The translations under genes and the position numbers were made by a program. Shown here piece by piece: positions 1 through 8,475 of a stretch of 64,000 bases of DNA (positions are counted from its first letter, which is position 1; each line of letters begins with the position of its first letter). The stretch is from the NCBI RefSeq assembly GCF_030142075.1, contig NZ_CP126241.1, forward strand, positions 1,550,001 to 1,614,000, written 5' to 3'. The notes under the pieces were generated by a model. It saw only the letters and a list, made by a program, of their open reading frames with translations. It made no database searches and was not told where the DNA came from. Source of the DNA: Arthrobacter sp. zg-Y20. Its GTDB lineage: Bacteria > Actinomycetota > Actinomycetes > Actinomycetales > Micrococcaceae.

Positions 1-666
1 GGCGACAGCGCCCTGGGCACCGCCAAGCTGGCGCGGTCCTCGGACTACCAGGCGCTGCTGCCCATCCGCGGCAAGATCCTGAACGTGCAGAAGGCGTCCG
101 TGGCGGACATGCTCTCCAACGCCGAGTGCGCCGCCCTGATCCAGGTAGTGGGCGCCGGCTCCGGCCGCAGCTTCCAGTTGGACGCGGCACGGTACGGCAA
201 AGTCATTTTCATGACGGACGCCGACGTCGACGGCGCGCACATCCGTACGCTGCTGCTGACCCTGTTCTTCCGCTACATGCGTCCGCTGGTCGAAGCCGGA
301 CGTGTGTACGCGGCGGTTCCGCCGCTGCACCGGGTGGAGGTCATCAACGCGGGTTCCAAGAGCAACGAGATGGTCTACACCTACAGCGAGAAGGAACTGC
401 ACCAGGTCCTGGCAAGCCTTGAAAAGGAGGGCAAGCGGTACAAGGAGCCCATCCAGCGGTACAAGGGACTGGGCGAAATGGATGCCGGCCAGCTGGCGGA
501 AACCACCATGGACCCCCGGCACCGTACCCTGCGCCGGGTACGGATCTCGGAGGCTGCAGCAGCGGAGCACGCCTTCGAACTGCTGATGGGAAGCGACGTT
601 GCCCCGCGCAAGGACTTCATCATTGCAGGCGCAGCCATGCTGGACCGGGACCGCATCGACGCCTAG
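1..666 (+). CDS. parE: DNA topoisomerase IV subunit B (ParE), 3' part only
   Basis: This is the C-terminal 221 residues of a type IIA topoisomerase B subunit; the frame is open from base 1, so the start lies outside the window. The visible part begins inside the TOPRIM domain with GDSALGTAKLAR, a remnant of the EGDSA motif, and contains the metal-binding acidic cluster DADVD at residues 73-77 of the fragment. The conserved RYKGLGEM block follows, and the protein ends soon after, as these subunits do. With ParC it decatenates daughter chromosomes in the cytoplasm. I call it ParE rather than GyrB because a ParC-type A subunit lies about 12.8 kb downstream on the other strand and no replication-origin genes are present. 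The GyrB/ParE distinction is the less certain part. Confidence 0.9.
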   Translation, partial: GDSALGTAKLARSSDYQALLPIRGKILNVQKASVADMLSNAECAALIQVVGAGSGRSFQLDAARYGKVIFMTDADVDGAHIRTLLLTLFFRYMRPLVEAGRVYAAVPPLHRVEVINAGSKSNEMVYTYSEKELHQVLASLEKEGKRYKEPIQRYKGLGEMDAGQLAETTMDPRHRTLRRVRISEAAAAEHAFELLMGSDVAPRKDFIIAGAAMLDRDRIDA

Positions 667-691
667 CGGTGCGCCGGGTCGGGGCAGGGAC

Positions 692-1666
692 TTAGTCCAG
701 CAGGCCCGGAGCGATCAGCAGTGTGGTCGGGACGGCCAGCAGCAGGACCGAGAGGCACAGCACGCACACCTGCTGCCAGCGCGGGAGCGGCGGCTGCGGC
801 GTCAGCAGCCGGCTGAGCCTGCCGGCTGTGCCCAGCGGTTCCTGGAAGTCCGGGCCGCCCAGGGCAGCCGGAGAGTTGGACGCCGGCGCTGCCGGCGTCT
901 CCCGGCCAGGTGCGGGGCTGCCGGAACCCACTATGGCAACCGAACGCACCAGGGTTAGCCGGTCCACCTTCCGCAGCGCCTCATCATCTGCGAGCATTTC
1001 GATCAGTTCGTTGACCGACCGCTGCGCCATCAGTGAGGTCGGCAGCCACGGCAGCGCCGCGCGCCAGGCCGCGAACGCCCACAGCAGCAGGTGGTGGTGC
1101 TGAGCCAGATGCGCCCGCTCATGGGTCAGGACGGCGGAAAGCTCATCCTCGGAGAGCATGTTCAGCAGCCCGTCGGACAGGACGGTGACCGAGCGTGCGC
1201 CGCCGGGCAGGCAGTAGGCCACCGGCGTGGGGTGCTGGATCACCAAGGTGGCCGGTGCGTCCGAGGAGGGGGAGCTGAGCAGGTTCAGCATGTCCCGGTG
1301 CCGCCGCCGGCCGCGGAGAATGCGGTACCAGGTCAGCAGCAGGGTAAAGACCAAATGGGCGCTCAACAAAGATGCGGCGCTGAGGGCGAACACGTGGACC
1401 AAGCCGAGTTCGCTCGCCGGGGCGCCGGCCACCAGGATGGCCCAGAGGCCCTGCAGCCCGTCCAGCAAGTTGTTGCCCAGCGGTTCCAGGCCCCAGGTCA
1501 GCATGGCGCCGATCATCGACAGTCCGCCGGCGAGGGCTATGGCCTGCCACAGGACCATGGCCGTGAAGGGGGAGCGCGCGGGCCACTTTGCCCGCGAGAG
1601 GAGAATGGGCACGGGCCACGCCAGGATAATCGCCAGCGCGGCCAGTGCGTAGGAAGCCCAGAACAC
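692..1666 (-). CDS. M56 family (BlaR1-like) membrane metallopeptidase
   Basis: A 324-residue integral membrane protein starting at a GTG. Several hydrophobic segments fill the N-terminal half, a zinc-peptidase motif HERAH (HExxH form) sits mid-protein in THERAHLAQHH, and a final hydrophobic helix lies near the C-terminus. This is the M56 layout of BlaR1/MecR1-type sensors, but no penicillin-binding sensor domain follows. It lies 17 bp downstream of a BlaI-type repressor gene on the same strand, the standard two-gene arrangement in which the protease senses a signal and inactivates the repressor. The signal is unknown. Divergent cytochrome bd genes suggest respiratory or cell-envelope stress rather than beta-lactams; that is inference. 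Confidence 0.85.
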   Translation of the reverse strand: MFWASYALAALAIILAWPVPILLSRAKWPARSPFTAMVLWQAIALAGGLSMIGAMLTWGLEPLGNNLLDGLQGLWAILVAGAPASELGLVHVFALSAASLLSAHLVFTLLLTWYRILRGRRRHRDMLNLLSSPSSDAPATLVIQHPTPVAYCLPGGARSVTVLSDGLLNMLSEDELSAVLTHERAHLAQHHHLLLWAFAAWRAALPWLPTSLMAQRSVNELIEMLADDEALRKVDRLTLVRSVAIVGSGSPAPGRETPAAPASNSPAALGGPDFQEPLGTAGRLSRLLTPQPPLPRWQQVCVLCLSVLLLAVPTTLLIAPGLLD

Positions 1667-1683
1667 TCTGTTGGTGCCGCTGC

Positions 1684-2049
1684 CTAGGCGCCGAGCAACC
1701 TGCGGAGCATCTCGGCTTCGGTGTCGGAGACCGAGCCGACAAACCGGGCCAGGACGGCTTCACGGTCGTTGGCGGTACCCAGGGCCTCGTGCATCAGTTC
1801 GGCGGTGTGTTCTGCACGCGTGGTCACTGCCCGGTAGCGGTGCGGCCGGATGTCCCGCTCGCGGCGTACCAGGGATTTTTTCTCCAAGCGCGAAAGGACG
1901 GTCAGCACAGTAGTCACTGCCAGGCCCCTGCCGTCGGCGGATTCCTCGCGCTGCGCCAGTTTTTCCCGCAGCTCGTTGGCCGTGGCTGCTTCGGGCGACT
2001 CCCACAGGAGGTCCATCATTGCGCGTTCCAGGTCACCCAGCGTAGCCAT
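1684..2049 (-). CDS. BlaI/MecI/CopY family transcriptional repressor
   Basis: A 121-residue winged-helix repressor (LGDLERAMMDLLWESPEAAT near the N-terminus, a recognition-helix region around TTVLTVLSRLEKKSLV, then a C-terminal dimerisation helix). An ATG at 2055 is also open, but a GAGAAGG ribosome site at 2056-2062 lies six bases from the ATG at 2049, so I chose 2049. It is cotranscribed with the M56 peptidase gene. Family members bind dyad operators as dimers and are released by proteolysis. Three identical-armed palindromes lie between this gene and cydA and are the obvious candidate sites, which would give autoregulation plus control of cytochrome bd. Effector and targets are inferred from position only. 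Confidence 0.88.
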   Translation of the reverse strand: MATLGDLERAMMDLLWESPEAATANELREKLAQREESADGRGLAVTTVLTVLSRLEKKSLVRRERDIRPHRYRAVTTRAEHTAELMHEALGTANDREAVLARFVGSVSDTEAEMLRRLLGA

Positions 2050-2131
2050 GTGCATCCTTCTCGTTATTCAGTCCCGGCCTCAGCCGATAGTTCAGTCCAG
2101 ACCTACCAATGTACCGCGTTTCGGCCTGTGG

Positions 2132-2204
2132 TTCTACATCACGTAGAAATCTTTGCGGCGATGTTCTACGCTGTGTAGAAGTCAGTCTTCTACGTCCTGT
2201 AGAA
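2132..2204. promoter_or_regulatory. Three 17-bp palindromic operators between blaI-like gene and cydA
   Basis: Three copies of TTCTAC-N5-GTAGAA occur at 2132-2148, 2164-2180 and 2188-2204. The six-base arms are identical in all three; the five-base centres differ (ATCAC, GCTGT, GTCCT). Copy starts are 32 and 24 bp apart. They fill the region just upstream of the cydA ribosome site and lie 83-155 bp from the repressor start. A BlaI-family dimer is the natural ligand, given the adjacent gene. Binding itself is inferred. Confidence 0.75.
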
Positions 2205-2232
2205 GTCGTCGAACTATTGAAGGACAAATCGC

Positions 2233-3834
2233 GTGGAAGCACTGGATATCGCCCGGTGGCAGTTTGGCATCACCACCGTCTACCACTTCCTTATGGTGCC
2301 GCTGACCATTGGCCTGGGCATCGTGGTCGCAGCATTGCAGACGGCCTGGGTACGTACCGGCAAAGAGCAGTACCTCAGGATGACCAAGTTCTGGGGCAAG
2401 CTCTTCCTCATCAACTTCATCCTCGGCCTGGCCACCGGCCTGGTGCAGGAATTCCAGTTCGGCATGGCGTGGAGCGAGTACAGCCGTTTCGTCGGTGACG
2501 TCTTCGGCGCCCCGCTGGCCCTGGAATCGCTGCTCGCCTTCTTTACCGAGTCTGTGTTCCTGGGACTATGGGTCTTCGGCTGGAAGCGTCTGCCGAAGAA
2601 AATCCACCTGGCGAGCATCTGGATCACCACGCTTGCCTCGATGCTTTCGGCCTACTTCATCCTGGCCGCCAACTCCTGGATGCAGCACCCCGTGGGCGTG
2701 GAAATGGTCGACGGTCGCCCGGTCATGAATGACATCTGGGCCGTCCTGACCAACAACACCCTGCTGGTGGCCTTCCCGCACACCGTCTTCGGTGCCTTCG
2801 CCGTAGCCGGCGGCTTCCTGCTCGGCATCTCCTGGTACCACCTCTGGAAGCGGCGCCGTGACGGCATCGACACCGTGGACAGCAAGGGCAACGTAGTAGT
2901 TGGCGAACGGCCCGAAATCGGCCGCGACAAAACCGACCACGCCGTCTGGCTCCGCTCGTTGCGCGTGGGCGCCGCCGTCGCCGTCGTCGCCTTCGCCGGC
3001 GTGGCCGTCAGCGGCGACCTGCAGGGCAAGCTCATGTTCGAGCAGCAGCCCATGAAGATGGCTGCGGCTGAAGCTGCCTGCCACGACGGTACCGGCTTCT
3101 CCGTCCTCTCCGTCGGGGACCCCGGCGCTGCAAACTGCGAGGACGTGGACACGCTCCTCGAGATCCCCGGCATGCTCTCCTTCCTGGCCAACGGCGACTT
3201 CGACACCGAGATCCGGGGCGTGAACACCCTCCTGGACCAGTACCAGGACGACTACGGCACCCACCTGCCGGACAACGAAATCTACGGCTCCAACTCGGGC
3301 GCGGAGATCGACTACACACCGAACTTCGCCGTCACCTACTGGGGCTTCCGCATCATGATCGGCTTCGGCGGCATCGCAGCAGTCGCTGCGGCCTTCGCCC
3401 TCTGGGTGGTCCGCAAGGGCACCGTGCCCGAGTCGAAGTGGCTGATGCGCCTGGCCGTGTTCGGCATCCTGGCGCCGTTCGGCGCCAACAGCGCCGGCTG
3501 GATCTTCACCGAGATGGGACGCCAGCCGTTTGTGGTGGCACCGAATCCCACCGGCACCGACGGCGTCTTTATGTTCACCGCGGCTGCCGTCTCACCGGGC
3601 GTAAGTATGGGCGAACTGCTCTTCTCCGTCATCGCGTTCACCGTGGTCTACCTGGCACTGCTGGTGGTTGAGGTCCGGCTGCTGTTCAAGTTCGTCCGCG
3701 GCGGCGTCCCGGCTGCCATGCCGGACCTGCTGGGCAACGACGACGGCGACACCGGCGGCCTCAACTCCCCGGGCATGGACCCGGACGGCACGCCCGGAAA
3801 GGCGAAGTCCGATGTCCTCGACTTTGCCTACTAA
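2233..3834 (+). CDS. cydA: Cytochrome bd oxidase subunit I
   Basis: Subunit I (533 residues, GTG start behind AAGGA at 2219-2223) of the quinol:O2 oxidoreductase in the cytoplasmic membrane. It carries the haem ligands and oxidises quinol without pumping protons. Visible features: the N-terminal ITTVYHFLMVPLTIG segment with the first haem-ligand His, a second His in FPHTVFGAF, the quinol-site block GDLQGKLMFEQQPMKMAAAE, and the late MGRQPFVV motif. The loop after the quinol block (about residues 285-350) is long and acidic. It is first in the cydA-cydB-cydDC operon. The three palindromes directly upstream suggest repression by the divergent BlaI-type protein. Oxidases of this type serve low oxygen, nitric oxide or respiratory-poison conditions. 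Confidence 0.96.
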   Translation: MEALDIARWQFGITTVYHFLMVPLTIGLGIVVAALQTAWVRTGKEQYLRMTKFWGKLFLINFILGLATGLVQEFQFGMAWSEYSRFVGDVFGAPLALESLLAFFTESVFLGLWVFGWKRLPKKIHLASIWITTLASMLSAYFILAANSWMQHPVGVEMVDGRPVMNDIWAVLTNNTLLVAFPHTVFGAFAVAGGFLLGISWYHLWKRRRDGIDTVDSKGNVVVGERPEIGRDKTDHAVWLRSLRVGAAVAVVAFAGVAVSGDLQGKLMFEQQPMKMAAAEAACHDGTGFSVLSVGDPGAANCEDVDTLLEIPGMLSFLANGDFDTEIRGVNTLLDQYQDDYGTHLPDNEIYGSNSGAEIDYTPNFAVTYWGFRIMIGFGGIAAVAAAFALWVVRKGTVPESKWLMRLAVFGILAPFGANSAGWIFTEMGRQPFVVAPNPTGTDGVFMFTAAAVSPGVSMGELLFSVIAFTVVYLALLVVEVRLLFKFVRGGVPAAMPDLLGNDDGDTGGLNSPGMDPDGTPGKAKSDVLDFAY

Positions 3835-3851
3835 GACCTTCCGGACCGGCC

Positions 3852-3883
3852 GGATCCGGTCCCGCACCTGCGGGACCGGATCC
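3852..3883 (+). other. Perfect intergenic hairpin between cydA and cydB
   Basis: A 14-bp perfect inverted repeat, GGATCCGGTCCCGC at 3852-3865 and its complement at 3870-3883, closes a four-base loop (ACCT). It starts 18 bp after the cydA stop and ends 65 bp before cydB. No T run follows, and cydB and cydDC have no other evident promoter, so a processing/stability element or attenuator fits better than a full terminator. Confidence 0.6.
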
Positions 3884-3948
3884 ACCCCGACCCTGTCCGG
3901 CTTCCTTTCAACCCTGCCGGCCGCCGGCATCCCTGGAGCTCTGTTGTA

Positions 3949-4965
3949 ATGTCGCTACCGTTGTTCTGGTTTATCGTGATTGCCTTCCTGTGGGTCGGCT
4001 ACCTCTTCCTCGAAGGCTTCGACCTGGGCGTGGGCATGCTTATGAAGCTGATGGCCCGCGACGAGAAGGAACGCCGCGTGCTGCTGAACACCATCGGCCC
4101 GGTGTGGGACGGCAACGAGGTGTGGCTGATCACCGTGGGCGCGATGACGTTCGCCGCGTTCCCCATGTGGTACGCCTCGCTGTTCTCCGCGCTGTACATC
4201 CCGCTGGTCTTTGTGCTGATGGGCCTGATTTTCCGGGCGGTCTCCATCGAGTACCGCGGCAAGCATGACAGTGACAGCTGGCGCAACCGGTGGGACTGGG
4301 GGATGGCCCTGGGTTCGCTCGTGGCCGCCTTCGGCGTGGGGGCCGCGCTTGGGCTGACCACCACCGGCCTGCCGCTGAACGAGAACGGCGACCGGGTGGG
4401 CGGGGCCTTCGCCTGGCTGACCCCGTACGCCGTGCTGGGCGGAGTGGCCGTTGTGGCGTTCTGCCTGATTCACGCCTGCGCGTTCCTGATGCTCAAGACC
4501 GACGGCGAGATCCGCGAACGTTCCCGCAAGGTGGTCCTGCACTGGCTGCCGCTGGGCATCCTCCCGCTGGCTGCCTGGGCGATCATTGTCCAGTTCATGA
4601 ACGGCAAGGCCTCGACGCTTCCCCTGCTGGTAGTGGCCGTGGTGGGTGCACTGCTCGCCTGGATCTTTGCCCGGCGCGGCCGCGACGGGGCGACTTTCGT
4701 CAGCCTCGGCGTCTTCCTCGTGGCCGGTGCGGCCACCATCTTCGCCGCCATGTACCCGGTGGTACTGCCCTCCACGCTGGACGCCGCCTGGAACCTGACC
4801 GTGGAGAACGCCTCCGCATCCCCGTACGCCCTGAAGGTCATGAGCTGGGTGGCACTATTCGGCCTGCCGGTCGTGGTGCTCTACCAGGGCTGGACCTACT
4901 GGGTCTTCCGCAAGCGGGTCAGCGCTGAAGCGATCCCGGCCGCCCACAGCTTCAAGTCGCAGTGA
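3949..4965 (+). CDS. cydB: Cytochrome bd oxidase subunit II
   Basis: Subunit II (338 residues) of cytochrome bd, the structural partner of CydA in the membrane. The N-terminus reads LFWFIVIAFLWVGYLFLEGF, followed by the conserved GPVWDGNEVWLI block, and the rest is a succession of hydrophobic helices, as expected for this eight- to nine-helix protein. Length matches the actinobacterial family. It is separated from cydA by 114 bp that contain a strong hairpin, and its TGA overlaps the GTG of cydDC (GTGA), indicating translational coupling to the exporter needed for oxidase assembly. Confidence 0.96.
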   Translation: MSLPLFWFIVIAFLWVGYLFLEGFDLGVGMLMKLMARDEKERRVLLNTIGPVWDGNEVWLITVGAMTFAAFPMWYASLFSALYIPLVFVLMGLIFRAVSIEYRGKHDSDSWRNRWDWGMALGSLVAAFGVGAALGLTTTGLPLNENGDRVGGAFAWLTPYAVLGGVAVVAFCLIHACAFLMLKTDGEIRERSRKVVLHWLPLGILPLAAWAIIVQFMNGKASTLPLLVVAVVGALLAWIFARRGRDGATFVSLGVFLVAGAATIFAAMYPVVLPSTLDAAWNLTVENASASPYALKVMSWVALFGLPVVVLYQGWTYWVFRKRVSAEAIPAAHSFKSQ

Positions 4966-7900
4966 AGCCCGTCCTGCCGGTCAGCGCCACCAGTCGGCGG
5001 GCGCTGTATCTTCTTGGCCTGCTGGCCGCCGTCAAGGCGGCCGGCCTGGTCCTGCTGGCCGACGCCGTGGCCGGTGGAATTGCCGGCTTGGCCGGCGGCG
5101 GCCCGGACTGGAACCGGATGCTGCTCCTCGGTGCCGCCGGTGCCGTGCTCCGCTCCCTGGCGGTGTGGGGGCAGGACACCGTAGCCCAGCGGGCAGCGGC
5201 CGGAGTCAAGGACGAACTGCGCCGCCAGCTTTCCGCCCGCGTGCTGTCCGACGGCGGCACGGTGCCCGGCATGGGCAGCGGCGCCTTGAGCGTCCTGCTC
5301 ACGCGCGGTCTCGACGGCCTGGACAACTACTACTCCAAGTACCTGCCCGCACTGGTGACCTGTGCCGTCGTTCCCCTGCTGGTAGGCATCCGCATCCTGT
5401 CAGCGGACTGGGTCAGCGCGCTCATCGTTGTGCTGACCGTGCCCCTGATTCCGGTGTTCATGATCCTGATCGGCATGCATACGCAGGACAAGACCGCCGC
5501 GGCCGTGGATGCCCTGAACCGGCTGTCGGACAACATGCTGGAGCTGGCCAAGGGCCTGCCGGTGCTGGTGGGGCTTGGCCGTGCCAAGGCCCAGACCAGG
5601 GCCCTGCGGGACGTGGCCGACCGTTACCGCACCACCACGCTGGCCACGCTGCGCGTTGCTTTTATGTCTTCCCTGGCCCTTGAGCTGATTGCCACCATCT
5701 CCGTGGCGCTGGTGGCCGTGTTTATCGGCGTGCGGCTGGTGCACGGCGGCATGCCGCTGGAAGTGGGGCTGCTGGCCCTGATTCTGGCCCCCGAATGCTA
5801 TCAACCGCTGCGTGACCTGGGTACCGCGCACCACTCCAGTGAAGACGGATTGGAAGCGCTGAACCGCACCAACGCCGTGCTTCGCGCACCGGCTGCCCGT
5901 CCGCTGGTTTCCGCTGCCGGGAGCGGCGCCGGGGCCGGAACCCCGGGCAACGCCGTGCCCGGACACGCGCCCCTGCAGGTCCGGAACCTGACCATCAGTT
6001 ACGAGGGACGCCCGCATCCGGCCGTGGAGAACCTGAGCTTCACCGTACCCGCAGGCTCCATCGCGGCCCTGACCGGCCCCAGCGGTGCCGGCAAGACGTC
6101 GGTGCTTGAGGCCCTGGCCGGGCTGCGCCGCGACGGCGGGGACACCCGGCTCAGCGGATCCGTTGACGGCGTTGACCGTTCCACCCTGGCCTGGATACCC
6201 CAGCATCCCGTCCTCGTGGAGGACACCGTTGCCCGGGAAATTGCCCTGTACGCGGGTCTGCCGGCCGGCGACGCCACCCGTCCCGACGCTCCCGCCCGTG
6301 CCGCAGCCCGCGACGCACTGGACGCAATCGACGCCGGACACCTCCTGGACGCCGCGACCGCCGATCTCAGCCCCGGCGAGCAGCGCCGGGTGGCCGTGGC
6401 CCGTGCCCTCGCCCGGATCGACGCCGTCCCCGGCGTCCGGGTGCTGCTGGCCGATGAACCCACTGCGCACCTGGATGTCCGCAGCGCTTCGGCTGTCCGT
6501 GCAGCGCTGGCCGGGCTGCGCGGCCGGGCTACCGTCCTCCTGGTGGCGCACGACGCCGCAACGGCCGCCGTGGCGGACACCCTGATCCCCGTGGATGCGC
6601 CCGCAGGCGTGGTGCAGCCCGCCGGCAGCGGTGCGGTGTTCGAGACGGTCTTCGAGACTGCGCCCGAGGCACTGCCCGAGGAACTGCCCAAGTCGCTGAC
6701 CGGAACCGCCGACCTGCAGGCGGATCCGTCGCCGGAACCCACCGCCGTCGCGCCGATGACGGCAGCAGCGGAGAACGCAGCCGCCCCGGCCCACCAGCCG
6801 CTGTGGAAGAACATGCTGGTACTGCGGCCGTGGAGCAAGCAGTTTGTCCTGGCACTGGTCCTGGGCACAGCCGCCACCATGTTCGCCGTCACCCTGACGG
6901 CACTGTCTGCCTGGCTGATTGTCCGTGCCAGCGAGCAGCCGCCCATCCTGTACCTGATGATGGCGATTGTGGGGGTGCGGTTCTTCGGTATTGGCCGTGC
7001 CCTGCTGCGCTACCTGGAGCGGCTCTCCCTGCATGACGCGGTTTTCCGCGCCACGAATACCCTGCGCGTACGGCTGTGGAACGGCCTGCTGCAGCGGCCC
7101 GAAGGCTGGCGCCGCGTGGCCCGCGGCGGCGGTGCACTGGAACGGCTCGTGGGCGACGTGGACGAGTTGCGGGACATTGCGCCGCGGGTCGTCTTCGCGC
7201 CGCTGACCGGACTGCTCACTGCGGCTGGAGCCTGCGTGGCAACCTGGCTGCTGGTCCCTGAGGGCCTCGCGGTGCAGGTGGCGCTGTGCGTCGTCGGAAT
7301 GCTGGTTGCTCCGCTGCTGGCACTGCTCGCCGACCGCGCAGCACGGGCAGCCACGGTCAACCTGCAGGCACGGTCCATGTCCGGCATGGCCCGCCTGCTT
7401 TCCGCAGCTCGGGACCTGGAAGCCAACTCCAGCTCGGCACCCGTGCTGGCCCGCCAGGAACAACTCGAAGCGGCGGCGGCCAAAGCCGTCCGGCGCAGTG
7501 CCTGGGCACAGGGGCTGGCCAACGCCCTGACCGCCCTCGCCTGCTCCCTGAGCGCGCTCTACATGGTCAGTGCCGCCCGCGAGGCTCCGGCCACAGTGGC
7601 CGCCGTGGTGGTCCTGGTCCAGCTGGCCCTGATCGAACCCTTTGTTGCGGTCAACGGGTCCATCCAGCAGTTCTTCGCCTGGCGGACGCTGGGGGACAAG
7701 GTGCTGCCGGACCTGGGCACCGATGACGTGGAGGAGGACACCACCGAAGCCGAAGCGGCCGCGCGCGCCCGGTTCGGCACGGTGCAGGACCTGGAACTGC
7801 ACGGCATCCGTTACCGCTACCCGGGCGCTGCACGCGATGTCCTGGCCGGGGTGGACCTGGAGGTATCGGCAGGGGAGTGGGTGGCTGTCACCGGCCCGTC

Positions 7901-8447
7901 CGGCAGCGGCAAGTCCACGCTCCTGGGCGTCCTGCTGGGGTTCCTTACACCGCAAAGCGGGTCATACACCATCAACGGGCAGCAGGCGCAGTCGCTGCCG
8001 CCCGCTGCCCGGCGCATGGCGTGGTGCCCGCAGGAGGCCCACCTCTTCGACTCCACGCTGCGCGGAAACCTTCTGCTGGCCCGTGACCGCGCCCTGGCGC
8101 CAAGCGAAGCCGAAATGGTCGAGGCACTGCGCGCCGTCGGGCTTGGACCGCTGTTCCGGACGCTGCCCGAAGGACTGGACACGCCCATCGGTGCCGGCGG
8201 ACATTTCCTCTCCGGCGGCCAGCGCCAGCGCCTCGCCGTGGCGCGGGCACTGCTTGCAGAGGCCGACGTCGTGCTCCTGGACGAGCCTACGGCCCACCTG
8301 GACGCGGCGGCCGGGGAACAGCTCATGGCGGACCTGAAGTCCGGCCTGCAGGGCAAGGCCGTGGTGGTGGTGACCCACAACCCTGCAGATGCCGCCTGGT
8401 GCGAACGGGAGGTCGGCCTGGGCGCAGGGGCTGTGCTTCTGTCCTAG
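4962..8447 (+). CDS. cydDC: Fused thiol reductant ABC exporter CydDC
   Basis: A single 1161-residue protein that joins both halves of the heterodimeric CydDC exporter, which moves cysteine/glutathione-type reductants out of the cytoplasm and is required for assembling cytochrome bd. The order is membrane domain 1, ATPase 1 (Walker A GPSGAGKTS, signature LSPGEQRR, Walker B LLADEPTAHLD), an acidic Ala/Pro/Glu-rich linker at about residues 545-610, membrane domain 2, ATPase 2 (Walker A GPSGSGKST, signature LSGGQRQR, Walker B VLLDEPTAHLD). The first signature has SPGE in place of SGGQ, a degenerate form that suggests one weak ATP site. GTG start overlaps the cydB stop by four bases. Fused forms are common in Actinobacteria. 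Confidence 0.95.
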   Translation: MKPVLPVSATSRRALYLLGLLAAVKAAGLVLLADAVAGGIAGLAGGGPDWNRMLLLGAAGAVLRSLAVWGQDTVAQRAAAGVKDELRRQLSARVLSDGGTVPGMGSGALSVLLTRGLDGLDNYYSKYLPALVTCAVVPLLVGIRILSADWVSALIVVLTVPLIPVFMILIGMHTQDKTAAAVDALNRLSDNMLELAKGLPVLVGLGRAKAQTRALRDVADRYRTTTLATLRVAFMSSLALELIATISVALVAVFIGVRLVHGGMPLEVGLLALILAPECYQPLRDLGTAHHSSEDGLEALNRTNAVLRAPAARPLVSAAGSGAGAGTPGNAVPGHAPLQVRNLTISYEGRPHPAVENLSFTVPAGSIAALTGPSGAGKTSVLEALAGLRRDGGDTRLSGSVDGVDRSTLAWIPQHPVLVEDTVAREIALYAGLPAGDATRPDAPARAAARDALDAIDAGHLLDAATADLSPGEQRRVAVARALARIDAVPGVRVLLADEPTAHLDVRSASAVRAALAGLRGRATVLLVAHDAATAAVADTLIPVDAPAGVVQPAGSGAVFETVFETAPEALPEELPKSLTGTADLQADPSPEPTAVAPMTAAAENAAAPAHQPLWKNMLVLRPWSKQFVLALVLGTAATMFAVTLTALSAWLIVRASEQPPILYLMMAIVGVRFFGIGRALLRYLERLSLHDAVFRATNTLRVRLWNGLLQRPEGWRRVARGGGALERLVGDVDELRDIAPRVVFAPLTGLLTAAGACVATWLLVPEGLAVQVALCVVGMLVAPLLALLADRAARAATVNLQARSMSGMARLLSAARDLEANSSSAPVLARQEQLEAAAAKAVRRSAWAQGLANALTALACSLSALYMVSAAREAPATVAAVVVLVQLALIEPFVAVNGSIQQFFAWRTLGDKVLPDLGTDDVEEDTTEAEAAARARFGTVQDLELHGIRYRYPGAARDVLAGVDLEVSAGEWVAVTGPSGSGKSTLLGVLLGFLTPQSGSYTINGQQAQSLPPAARRMAWCPQEAHLFDSTLRGNLLLARDRALAPSEAEMVEALRAVGLGPLFRTLPEGLDTPIGAGGHFLSGGQRQRLAVARALLAEADVVLLDEPTAHLDAAAGEQLMADLKSGLQGKAVVVVTHNPADAAWCEREVGLGAGAVLLS

Positions 8448-8475
8448 CGCTTATGGGGTGTCCTAGGGTGGATGG

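Noticed and set aside
692-2049. Beta-lactam resistance sensor/regulator pair
   Set aside because: The M56 protein has no penicillin-binding domain and no beta-lactamase or penicillin-binding-protein gene is adjacent.
5400-7955. 851-codon frame opposite cydDC
   Set aside because: Composition of a mirrored high-GC gene (Gly/Gln/His-rich), no motif, no start signal.
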